NCBI GenBank assembly: GCA_029570205.1
Contig: JAKQSI010000090.1
Location: 52,504-116,503, forward strand
DNA: 64,000 bases
From: Candidatus Omnitrophota bacterium
GTDB lineage: Bacteria > Hinthialibacterota > Hinthialibacteria > Hinthialibacterales > JAKPRU01
Direction of reading: 5' to 3'
Shown here: positions 51,278 to 59,900 of the stretch, one piece after another
Numbering within the stretch: position 1 is the stretch's first letter
How the letters are laid out: every line of letters begins with the position of its first letter
Position numbers and translations under genes: made by a program
Notes under the pieces: generated by a model
Database searches by the model: none
What the model was told of the DNA's origin: nothing
Seen by the model: the letters and a program-made list of their open reading frames with translations, nothing else

Positions 51278-51484
51278 TTCTTGCGAGCATCCCTCCGGTA
51301 GGACCGGGGATTGGGATGAGGAAAGCGGACTTCCCGCCCTTTTTTGCCAGGCAGAGACGCCTGGCCTACTGGATAGCTACCAGGCAGAGACGCCTGGCCT
51401 ACTGGATAGCTACCAGGCAGAGACGCCTGGCGCGCTGGTGGGACAGGCCTCCGTGCCTTTCGATGGGCGAGTTTTCTGAGGAGT
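51278..51484 (+). repeat. Family F composite repeat with internal tandem 33-mers
   Basis: Starts TTCTTGCGAGC as at 24694 (minus). At 51348-51380, 51381-51413 and 51414-51435 the unit beginning CCAGGCAGAGACGCCTGG is repeated (33, 33 and ~22 bases). It then continues CTGGTGGGACAGGC to TTTTCTGAGGAG, paralleling the 24.5-kb copy. It fills the 325-base gap between the PfkB and response-regulator genes; no gene there. Confidence 0.82.
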
Positions 51485-51524
51485 CTCAATTAATGAGTAT
51501 GTGTCTTGAGGAGTGCTCTCTCCC

Positions 51525-52202
51525 TTACTCAGCCGGGGCATTCTCCTCATCCTTGCATATCTCCGGATACAACTCCCGGGCACAGTCCGGACAGATCTCA
51601 TGGTTGAACCGGACATCGGAACGGTCCCGAATATAGACCTCAATCTGGGTCCATTCCCCGTTCTCGTCGCGGATTTTCTTGCATCGCGCACAGATCGGAA
51701 GAACCCCGGAGAGAGTCTTGACTTTCGCGAGCGTCTCTTTGAGCTCCCGAATCACCTTGTCGCGCTCAATCTCCATCTTTCGACGAGCGGCAATATCCTG
51801 GCGCTTGCGAACCACATCCTGGAGAACAACCGGCAACTGTTGCAGATATCCCTGCCCGGGGTCTTTGATAATATAGTCCGCAACTCCCGCTTTCAGAGCT
51901 TCGACTGCCAGCTCCTCCGAACCGTCTCCCGTGATAATGGCCAAAGGAACCGGGATCCCCTCCGCGAGAAGCCGTTTGCACAAAACCAGACCGGACATAC
52001 CGGGCAAACGGTGATCGATCAACGCCACATGATAATGGGACGGCTTCTTTCGAATTCGTTCCAGCGCATCCTCCCCGCGAACGCATTCCTCAATTTCCCA
52101 ACGGGATTGCCCCCTCTGTAACGCCTTTCTCACGGCAACACAGTCCTGTTCATTGTTTTCCACAATCAGAACGCGGAAAACCGGTCCATCCGCAAGGGTC
52201 AT
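51525..52202 (-). CDS. Response regulator with C-terminal four-cysteine domain
   Basis: 225 aa. AGGAGAACA precedes the ATG. The receiver domain (8-125) has phospho-acceptor Asp63 (ALIDHRLPGMSG), Thr91 (ITGDGS) and Lys113 (IIKDPG). A coiled segment (IAARRKMEIERDKVIRELKETLAKV) links to LSGVLPICARCKKIRDENGEW and ICPDCARELYPE, which places C171, C174, C204 and C207 as a likely zinc or redox site. There is no DNA-binding domain. No kinase is adjacent. This type of Cys-rich tail occurs on orphan regulators in several Gram-negative groups; its output is unknown. Confidence 0.88.
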   Translation of the reverse strand: MTLADGPVFRVLIVENNEQDCVAVRKALQRGQSRWEIEECVRGEDALERIRKKPSHYHVALIDHRLPGMSGLVLCKRLLAEGIPVPLAIITGDGSEELAVEALKAGVADYIIKDPGQGYLQQLPVVLQDVVRKRQDIAARRKMEIERDKVIRELKETLAKVKTLSGVLPICARCKKIRDENGEWTQIEVYIRDRSDVRFNHEICPDCARELYPEICKDEENAPAE

Positions 52203-52689
52203 TGCATTGTTCTCCTGACGATCACGTTACACTCCGCAAACCCGGGTCGATTGAGTGAACCTGGAAAATACTGCAAAGCCCAGCCCCCTGTCGAGCGATC
52301 CCGGTCGGTGTTGCAGCAAGACGGCATCCGCACCGACAGGAATACCCGCCCGATTATAGTCCTTGCCCGATTCGAGCGCAATCGAATAAATCACGCCATC
52401 TTCCGCCGGAATGACGGTGACATGTAACTTTTGCTGCCATGATGTTCTACAGCAAAACGCTTGAGCCATGAAGATTGCACACTCAAAGACCGGGGGAGAC
52501 CGGAGCAGAGACGACAAAAACGTGCGGCATGTTCAACCCCCTCTGTATCTCCCCCTTCGACAATTCTAAAATGGTGTTCTGTCGTGGGAGAGAATAATAG
52601 GCCCATCGGGGGCAAAATGTCCCGGTTCCCCTGGTAGGGACGGATAGAACCGGTAGACCGCGTTGCAGTGTTCGTTATCAAGGCATTCA
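52203..52689. other. 487-base gap with repeats only
   Basis: Contains a half Family C unit (52533-52560), a partial Family A unit (~52401-52417, TTCCGCCGGAATGACGG) and no frame with a recognisable domain. Short minus-strand frames encode nothing I recognise. Confidence 0.5.
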
Positions 52690-54069
52690 TTACAATGTCC
52701 CCTGCAACATGACCCTTTTTGCCGACATTTCCACACTTCTGCATCCGCTCTCCAGTGTGCAGGGCAATCCGGTTGCTGTCCAATCCCCGGCAAGATAAAG
52801 ACCTTTCAGCCATTGCCCCGGTTCCGGCCGAAACGGTTCCATGTTCGGATAAGGCGCATAAGTAGCCCTGCGCTGCCTGGAGACAGACGCTTTTAATACC
52901 CTCGCGCTCCTCGTCATCGGGAACAGACCTCTCACATCCTCCATGGCAAGCCGCACCAACTCCTCTTTGGAGCATTCATTCAAAACGCTCGGCCCGCTGA
53001 TCAAGAGCGAATAGCACCCCCCGGACTTCTCCCCCAATCTTGGGGGAGACATAGAGGGGGTTGCTCCCAAATGCTTCCGATTATCAAACAACCATTGAAA
53101 TCGCCTGCTTTCGAGATGGATAAAATGCTCATCGGTAATCTCGCAATCAAGCCATAAGTTCAGCGTGAGAATGGGCGATGGCTCGAATCTCCTGATGTTC
53201 TCAACCGGCGGAGACCGGCTCAGGTCGCTTCGTTTCAACAGAGCGAGCAAATCCCACGGGGCTATTGTCGAGACGACCGCATTCGCCTCGATTCGCTGTC
53301 CCGTCGAGAGAACCGCGCCGGTTACCTGTTCGTTGCCCGACCGCAGGCTTTCTACATTTACGCGAGTGAGAACCCGACCTCCGTGCGATTCGATAAACTG
53401 ACGCGCGTCAGTATCGCACAAACTCCCGGTTCCGCCGGTTACCCATCCGAGTGACGAGTCTGCACACGACCGGCAGAATGCCTCCACCAGCACATTTGCC
53501 ATCAACTTGGCGGATCCTTTTTCAAGAGGCAGGTTGAGAGCGGCCTCGCAAAGCGGCTGCCACAGGGTCCGGCAGATTTCTGGTGTCTGTCCGCATCGTC
53601 TCAGCCACACCCAGGCGGTCTCACTGTCAAGAGGGTCCGCCCCGAACCATTTTCGGCGCAGCAATTCCGGCCCGATCCGAAGCCCCGATAATCGATCCCA
53701 CACGGAGAGTCGAGAGAATCGCATCAACGCAGCGGCGACATGCAGCGGGGCAGGGAACCGGGGGCAGGCAAAGCGCCATGTCCGTTCCGATGAAACACGG
53801 AACGACATGGACAGATCATTCTGAAATCGCAGTCTCTCTGTTCCGCCGATTTTATCGGCAAATCGACGAAAGGAGGAATAGCATCCCATCAGCAGGTGCG
53901 GTCCCAGCTCCAGAAGGTCGCCTGTCTGCGGTTCTTGCAGCACAGCAGCCCGCCCGCCCAGATGGCCTGCACGCTCCACAAGGGTCACCTCCGTGCCGCG
54001 CTCTGCAAAAATCGCGGCCAGATAGCACCCGGAGACTCCCCCGCCGATGATTAGTATGCGTTTCGCCAT
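52690..54069 (-). CDS. hpnE: Hydroxysqualene dehydroxylase, with repeat inserted in frame
   Basis: 459 aa FAD enzyme of the squalene branch: converts hydroxysqualene to squalene. FAD motif ILIIGGGVSGCYLAAIFAERG, LVERAGHLGGRA, ELGPHLLMG, SLGWVTGGTGSLCDTDA and the ending LKGLYLAGDWTATGLPCTLESGCRSVEMSA are typical. Translation starts 19 bases before the end of hpnD. Around residues 333-349 (HLGATPSMSPPRLGEKSGG) the sequence is encoded by a Family C repeat (53023-53067) not found in normal family members. It does not break the frame; whether it harms folding is unknown. Confidence 0.9.
   Translation of the reverse strand: MAKRILIIGGGVSGCYLAAIFAERGTEVTLVERAGHLGGRAAVLQEPQTGDLLELGPHLLMGCYSSFRRFADKIGGTERLRFQNDLSMSFRVSSERTWRFACPRFPAPLHVAAALMRFSRLSVWDRLSGLRIGPELLRRKWFGADPLDSETAWVWLRRCGQTPEICRTLWQPLCEAALNLPLEKGSAKLMANVLVEAFCRSCADSSLGWVTGGTGSLCDTDARQFIESHGGRVLTRVNVESLRSGNEQVTGAVLSTGQRIEANAVVSTIAPWDLLALLKRSDLSRSPPVENIRRFEPSPILTLNLWLDCEITDEHFIHLESRRFQWLFDNRKHLGATPSMSPPRLGEKSGGCYSLLISGPSVLNECSKEELVRLAMEDVRGLFPMTRSARVLKASVSRQRRATYAPYPNMEPFRPEPGQWLKGLYLAGDWTATGLPCTLESGCRSVEMSAKRVMLQGTL
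53023..53067 (-). repeat. Family C hairpin repeat inside hpnE
   Basis: TCTCCCCCAA (53028-53037) and TTGGGGGAGA (53040-53049) flank a 2-base loop, followed by CATAGAGGGGGTTGC. On the minus strand it reads like 8562-8608, including AACCCCCTCTATGTC. It is in frame within hpnE. Confidence 0.8.
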
Positions 54070-54920
54070 AGCGCGGATGGAAAATACCGGGAGGCCAGCC
54101 AGTCACGGAACGCAATGGAGAGCTTTTCCCAGGTTGGAATAGTGATTCGTTCGGCGAATACGGAGAAATCCTTTTCCGCAATCCTCGCCAGAATCCGACG
54201 GTAAATCGTTCCCATAATCTGTGCAGGGAACATCTGCGGGTCCGCCATCTCCCGCGCGCATTCCGAGGCACGCCGGTAGAAATCCAGCGCCCGATGATAC
54301 TGCTTCTCAAACAGAAGCCGCATTGGGGGACTTGGACGTTTCTGCAAAATCTCTTCTTCTGTTACACCGAACTGGTCCAAATCCTCCAGGGGCAGATAAA
54401 TACGGTTTCGGTCTGCATCTTTGCCGACATCTCGCAGGATGTTGGTCAGCTGAAGTGCAATTCCCAAGTCCCTCGCAAAATCCTTCGCACGCGCATCCCT
54501 GTACCCGAAAATCTCGATCGAGATCAGGCCCACTACGGATGCCACACGGTGACAGTACGGAAGAAGGTCATGGAAAGTAGGATACCGGCCACACCGGACA
54601 TCCATTTCCACACCGGCGATCAGTTCCTCAAAATACTCTCGCGGGATGGGGAATTGTTTCAGCGTGTTTTGAAGGTCCCTGGTGACAGGATGGCTGGGAT
54701 TCCCACTGAATAGATTGCCGATTTCATTGCGCCACGCAGCGATCCTCTGTTCCGCATCCGCCTCGTTGTCCGCTTCGTCCACCGCATCATCCACAAACCG
54801 GCAGAACGCATAGACAGAATAAATCGCCTCCCGTTTCAATTTCGGAAGAAAGCGAAGAGCGTAATAAAAATTGCTTTTGCTCTTCCGGGTATGGACTGCG
54901 CTGTAGGTATTATTGGCCAT
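54051..54920 (-). CDS. hpnD: Presqualene diphosphate synthase
   Basis: 289 aa from 54920 (MANNTYSAV), 11 bases inside the end of hpnC. Trans-isoprenyl synthase fold with first aspartate motif DDAVDE (44-49), and second ILRDVGKDADRNRIYLP (~165). It condenses two farnesyl diphosphates to presqualene diphosphate. The neighbouring hpnC and hpnE products continue to squalene, the precursor of hopanoids. No frame disruption or repeat insertion seen. Confidence 0.93.
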   Translation of the reverse strand: MANNTYSAVHTRKSKSNFYYALRFLPKLKREAIYSVYAFCRFVDDAVDEADNEADAEQRIAAWRNEIGNLFSGNPSHPVTRDLQNTLKQFPIPREYFEELIAGVEMDVRCGRYPTFHDLLPYCHRVASVVGLISIEIFGYRDARAKDFARDLGIALQLTNILRDVGKDADRNRIYLPLEDLDQFGVTEEEILQKRPSPPMRLLFEKQYHRALDFYRRASECAREMADPQMFPAQIMGTIYRRILARIAEKDFSVFAERITIPTWEKLSIAFRDWLASRYFPSALWRNAY

Positions 54921-55911
54921 TGTTTTTGAGACTGTGGTCAATTGTTTTCCGAAACCGGATCATCCGCGCGAAAATCGAGGGCATATCTCTCCATCCAAGA
55001 GTCGGGCGGCAGGAAAACGGTTCGGTTCGCTTCTCTACCTTCTCCAGAATCCGCATTCCGCCCAGCCACACCGCCCGAATTTCCCAGCTCAGACATCCCC
55101 GGACCAGTGCGGGAAGCCGCGCGCCTTCAAGGAACATCCGTCGCGTTCGATCCACCAATTCCCGGTGCAGGGACCGGAAATTTGGACTGTCGATTTTCCG
55201 CACAAACTCGTCTTCGGTATACCCGTGTTTCTTCATCAACTCTTGTGGAGCATAAATGCGCCCTTTCTCCAAGTCCACGGAGATATCCTGCCAGAAATTG
55301 GTCAGCTGAAGCGCTGTGCAGATGCAGTCGGACAGAGCGAAAAGCGATTCCTCCCGGTACCCGAAGAGGCACAAAATCAACCGGCCCACCGGATTAGCGG
55401 AGAATCGGCAATAATCATTCAGCAGACCCTCCCATGTCTCGTATCGCTGAACTGTCACATCCCGCCGAAACGCCGTAATCAAATCCCGAAATAATTGCAC
55501 CGGAAGATCATACTCCCGAATCGTATGCTTCAAAGCAAGGAAAACAGGATTTAAACACGATTCTTCCTCAAAAATCTCCCTCCCCATACTTGGGGAGGGC
55601 TGCGGTGGGGATTTTAATACCTCTTTGTCCTCACCCCCCGGTCCCCCTCTCCAAGTATGGCGAGAGGGGGAAGAGCCGCCACACCTTTCCAGTTGTTCCT
55701 GCCAGGCGTCCAGCCGCTTGAGACGTTCATCGGGGGCGATGTCTCCTTCATCTGCGAAATCATCCGCCCCACGCGCAAACGCATAGATACTCGCCACCGC
55801 ACGGCGCATATTCCGGGGGACCAGAAACGATGCCACCGGAAAATTCTCGTAATGCCCCCGGACGATGCGCAAACAATGGCGATATGCGGCCTCAATTTCA
55901 CCATCCATCAT
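54910..55911 (-). CDS. hpnC: Hydroxysqualene synthase, with two repeats inserted in frame
   Basis: 333 aa from 55911 or 55908 (GGAGGGAGA upstream); a longer frame to 56013 has no support. The synthase fold is clear: YENFPVASFLVPRNMR, aspartate motif GADDFADEGD (48-57), RRDVTVQRYETWEGLLNDYCRFSANPVGRL, TNFWQDISVDLEKGRIY. It converts presqualene diphosphate to hydroxysqualene. Residues ~77-117 (GGSSPSRHTWRGGPGG onward) are encoded by two Family D-like repeats at 55571-55670; family members normally run straight from the RLDAWQEQLERC segment to NPVFLALKHT. First gene of the hpnC-hpnD-hpnE operon. Confidence 0.9.
   Translation of the reverse strand: MMDGEIEAAYRHCLRIVRGHYENFPVASFLVPRNMRRAVASIYAFARGADDFADEGDIAPDERLKRLDAWQEQLERCGGSSPSRHTWRGGPGGEDKEVLKSPPQPSPSMGREIFEEESCLNPVFLALKHTIREYDLPVQLFRDLITAFRRDVTVQRYETWEGLLNDYCRFSANPVGRLILCLFGYREESLFALSDCICTALQLTNFWQDISVDLEKGRIYAPQELMKKHGYTEDEFVRKIDSPNFRSLHRELVDRTRRMFLEGARLPALVRGCLSWEIRAVWLGGMRILEKVEKRTEPFSCRPTLGWRDMPSIFARMIRFRKTIDHSLKNNGQ
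55571..55670 (-). repeat. Two hairpin repeats inside hpnC
   Basis: Unit 1: CCCTCCCCA (55578-55586), loop TACT, TGGGGAGGG (55591-55599). Unit 2: CCCCCTCTC (55643-55651), 10-base loop, GAGAGGGGG (55662-55670). Unit 1 has CCATACTT and unit 2 AAGTATGG, so the two lie in inverted orientation. Both are in frame with hpnC. Confidence 0.82.
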
Positions 55912-56061
55912 TCTCCCTCCAGGAGAGCATTTCTTTTTGATCGCCTTCCAGGAGAGAACTTTCTTGCCCCTCTTTCTATCGGTCCCATTTGTCTTATTCG
56001 TCTTATTCCCCACCTGTGTACCCTACCACACTCCCTCTGGAATAATCAAAACCCCAGCCCT

Positions 56062-56097
56062 TAAAAAGAAAACCGGGGACGCACCCTGCGCCCCCGG
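56062..56097 (-). terminator. Rho-independent terminator of hsp20
   Basis: CCGGGG-G-CGCA-GGG-TGCG-T-CCCCGG stem (56073-56097; one G-T pair), followed on the minus strand by TTTTCTTTTT. It lies 30 bases past the hsp20 stop and ahead of the hpn operon. Confidence 0.88.
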
Positions 56098-56127
56098 AAT
56101 TTCGACCGGAACACCAACCGACCGGAA

Positions 56128-56589
56128 TTATGCAACTTGCACTTTGATCTGTTTCGGTTTCGCGGCTTCGGTTTTCGGAGCGGTAATCACAAGCACCCCA
56201 TTCTTGTATTCGGCGGTTACCTTGTCACGATCCACCGCGCCCGGAAGTACCACGGAGCGGGCAAATGTGCCGTAGCTGCGCTCGATTCGATGCCAGTCCC
56301 GGCCTTTGTCTTCTTTCTCCTGTTTCCGCTCGCCTTTCAGGGTCAAAACGTTGTCCGTGATAGAGATATCTACACTGTCTTTCTCCATGCCCGGAAGGTC
56401 TGCCTTGATGATAATCTTGTCCGCCTCTTCGCAGATATCCAGTGCCGGCGCGAATCCAGCTCCGAACAACCCAGGCTCAATGTCGCCGAACAGCTGGGTA
56501 TCAAACAACCGGTCAATTTCGCTCCGAAGAGTATTCAGCGCGCGAAACGGTGATAAGAATCTCCGTCCTTCATAAGGTACCAGGTTCAT
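56128..56589 (-). CDS. Small heat-shock protein (Hsp20 / alpha-crystallin domain)
   Basis: 153 aa. AAAGGAGGT precedes the ATG. Alpha-crystallin domain with FAPALDICEEADKIIIKADLPGMEKDSVDISI, LTLKGERKQEKE, YGTFARSVVLPGAVD, and AEYKNGVLVITAPK (the conserved NGVL core), then a short basic tail with IKVQV. It prevents aggregation of unfolded proteins in the cytoplasm. Own terminator downstream; possible operator upstream. Confidence 0.95.
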   Translation of the reverse strand: MNLVPYEGRRFLSPFRALNTLRSEIDRLFDTQLFGDIEPGLFGAGFAPALDICEEADKIIIKADLPGMEKDSVDISITDNVLTLKGERKQEKEDKGRDWHRIERSYGTFARSVVLPGAVDRDKVTAEYKNGVLVITAPKTEAAKPKQIKVQVA

Positions 56590-56660
56590 GGTCTTTACCT
56601 CCTTTGACTCTTCAGTTTTTCTTTTCCGGCCTGATTAGATGCATCTGCCATGCCAGATAC

Positions 56661-56694
56661 ATAAGTTATTTATTATCAGGTAGATATAACTTAT
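56661..56694. promoter_or_regulatory. Inverted repeat upstream of hsp20
   Basis: ATAAGTTAT and ATAACTTAT are separated by 16 bases, about 70-105 bases before the hsp20 start. A second small hairpin ATCTG/CAGAT lies at 56643-56658. Not a CIRCE element. Candidate operator for heat-shock control. Confidence 0.4.
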
Positions 56695-56761
56695 CGCTCA
56701 CTCAGAAACTGCGCCATATTGGCACGGGTCTTTGGGGCTGTGTCTGCAAAGATGTCATGGA

Positions 56762-56870
56762 AAGGACGGGATTTCTCGCTTTGGTCGAAATGACAGGAAC
56801 GTTGTCGAAATGACATGCTTTTGCGCGTCCCTGCTTTCTGTCATTCCGAACGAAGTGAGGAATCTCAGTC
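56762..56870. repeat. Family H repeat, head-to-head pair
   Basis: GGGATTTCTCGCTTTGGTCG at 56768 onward and CGAACGAAGTGAGGAATCTC at 56847-56866 are inverted relatives, both beside a GTCATT/AATGAC core. This matches a repeat type (GTCATTCYGAACGAAGTGAGGAATCTC) common in environmental genomes. The rest of the gap 56590-56990 shows no gene. Confidence 0.65.
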
Positions 56871-56990
56871 CTGCAACGCCGGATTGCGGTCATGCTTCCC
56901 GTAGACGGCAACCTTCTTCCGCCGGTAACAGGCTTTACGGGACACGCATTCGGATATTACAATGTGCCTTGGGTCAGAAAGGGGAATTCT

Positions 56991-59900
56991 ATGAAATCCG
57001 TGCAGCTTTGCAGCGTGAACCTTTTCTTATACGTGTTCTTGTTCTCAGTTCCTATTGTCACACATTCCGCAGATTCGGGAATTCACCCGGTCAAGACTTC
57101 AATTGACTACCCATCTGCAGACAACAACTCGCCAGGATTGAAATTGATAGGTCAGATCGGCGGGCCGGTTTCCGATGTTGCTGTGGCGGCAAATTACGTA
57201 TATCTATGCGAAGGTATGCGCCTGGTTGTTATCGACATTTCCGATCCTGCCCATCCCAGGGATGTGGGGGTTACGGTTCCTTTTGAGGCTTACGCGAATG
57301 GTGTCGCCGTCTCCGGAGAAATGGCCTATGTCGCCGCAAGTCATCGCGGATTGATCGTGGTTAATGTCTCCGATCCAACTCATCCCGATATGCTCTCTTC
57401 CTTTCATACCCGAGGCTATGCGGAAAAAATTGCCGTCGTTGGGCAATACGTTTTGATCGCCTATGGATGGAACGGTTTGAGTATTGTTGATGCGTCAAAT
57501 CCGACTGCTCTCAAAGAGGTTGCGCACGTTGCACCCTTCGGATACACGTTCGATGTCGAGGTTGTCGGCGAAACCGCTTATTTGGCCTGTGCCGGTTCGG
57601 GGCTGCAAATCATTGATATCTCCAATATTGAGAATCCAGTGGCGATAGGATCATTTAATACTCCGGGGTATGCGCACGGCGTATGCGTATCCGGTGAATA
57701 CGCCTATATTGCGGATGAGTGGGCAGGAGTGCGAATTCTCAATATTGCCGATAAACGGAATCCAATTGAAGTCGGTTCTTATGCAACTCCCGGACAGGCC
57801 TTTGATGTACAATTCGCGGATAACAAAGTTTACGTCGCGGACGCCTTTCGGGGTGTTCGTGTGATCGATGTCAGCAACCCGGAGAATCCGACGGAAACAG
57901 GATTTCTGGAAACAGAAGGCCATGCGCATCGCTTGACCTTATCCGGCGATCGAGTCTATGTCGCCGATCAGGAATTCGGATGTCGCATTCTTGATCGGAG
58001 TGATCCCACAAACCTCAGATTGCTCGGTGAGAGAGTATCCGCTGTGCGTGTGCGTGACGTCGCGGTATCCGGTAATTATGCCTACCTTGCCGTACACCCA
58101 AATTTCTTTTTTGTTGCGGACACGAGTGACCCCACACGTCCCATGGTCGTCTGTTCGCGAAGTTTGTCAGACAATCCGGGTGGCTTGGTTGTTCGAGACA
58201 ACCTCGCCTACATAATCTGCAACAACGTCGGTTTGATTGTGTTTGATGTATCGGTCCCCACTGATCCAATTAAACTTGGCGAAGCGTATCACGATATACC
58301 GGCAAGAGATCTGAACGTTCAAGGCGATTATGCATTCGTGGCTTCTGAGGGCTGTCTGGAGATATTTGACGTCTCGGACCCCACGAACCCGGCACATGGT
58401 CACTCTCTTCCCATCGAGAACATTGTGACCGGCACGGATTTCACGAACCGCTATGCTATCGTGGGCGTGGCAGTCAAAGACACTATTGCGGTTCTGTGTC
58501 TTTCCGACATCGGAGTGGCAATCCTTGATGTCACAAATCCCCTGGACCCTCGCACCCTGGCTTTTCTTCCCGACGTCGGATTCACACAAGAAGTGAAAAT
58601 TCTGGGGACGTATGCGTACATCTCCGATACTTCCGGCCTGCTGGTTTTGGATATTTCCGATCCGACGCATCCCACGAAAGTGGCATTCGCACCTTCATCT
58701 GGTTTTGCCGAAGGAGTGACCGCACTCGGCTCACGAGCATACATCGCGGATGGTGATGCAGGTCTTGCGGTTTACGATATCTCCGATCCACATAACCCGC
58801 AAGAGATCGGAAGATTCAACACTCTGGGATACGCGCAGCAAGTCCGTGTGAATCTCGATCAAGTTTTCATTGCCGATCTCCAGGGAGGCCTAGCGATATT
58901 GTCCGACCTGCCCATACAGGACTCTCAGCAAAAATCCCCGCGTTTCGTGGATGCCCATTCCACAGAAACTGTTCCAGGAGTTGTATCATCAGGAAAGGCC
59001 AATACACAAAGATCACTGACCGAAAGTCTGGCGCACAACCAATACACCGTGCATCGGACGATTCCAGATGCGGACTCACCGGTACTCTCGCCCGCGCGCC
59101 GCGATGGACCGGCATCATCCACCAAGAGAAGCAACGTCGTGACGCAAGGCAACATATTGCTCGTAACCAGTGCCGACGACTCCGGATCGGGCACGCTTCG
59201 CAATGCAATGGAGCATGCGGCGCCGGGCGATCATATCGCTTTTGACCCGACGGTTTTCCCGCCGGAGCAACCCATGACGATTCAGGTCTTGAGTGCTCTG
59301 CCACGGATGTTGCAAGGTCCGATCACAATCGACGGCAGTGACGCCGGGGTCATATTGGACGGCAGTCTCCTGTCACAAGGGGCAGCCGGCCTATCTATTG
59401 AGTCGGATGGCAATCGGATTATGGGATTGGAAATCGTTCGTTTTCCGGGTTCCGGGATCGACATCTCCGGGAACGGAAATGTCATCGGAGGCAACTGTTT
59501 GCACGGCTCCGGCCCCAATGGGCAGGGAAATGTGATTTCCGGGAACAATGGACCGGGGATCAACATTCGTCATGCGGGTGAAAATGTCGTCAGCGGCAAT
59601 CTGATCGGAACGGATCGCACCGGGACCGTGCGTATGGGAAATCACGACCATGGTGTTTTCCTTTGGGATGCCTGGGAAAATCGGATTGGCGGGGCCGCAC
59701 TCGGGGAAGGCAATGTCATTAGCGCAAATTACTTTTACGGAGTCGAGATGCAGCGCATCAATGCGAGACGCAATATCGTTATGGGAAATATGATTGGAAC
59801 GGATATAACGGGAAGCGTTGAACTGAGCAATGTTGTCACAGGTGTCGGTCTTGAGTTGAAGGCAAGCGAGACACTTGTGGCGAATAATCTCATTGTCTCT

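Noticed and set aside
51348-51435. CRISPR-like array of 33-mers
   Set aside because: Units are directly contiguous without spacers and contain palindromes; no cas genes. Treated as tandem expansion within a dispersed repeat.
52227-52517. Minus-strand 96-residue ORF in the gap above the response regulator
   Set aside because: No family signature, no ribosome site noted, and overlaps repeats; could be a remnant but cannot be supported.
56732-56990. N-terminal extension and small ORFs before the 1859-aa gene
   Set aside because: They translate the Family H repeat; the start at 56991 has a good ribosome site and a signal peptide.
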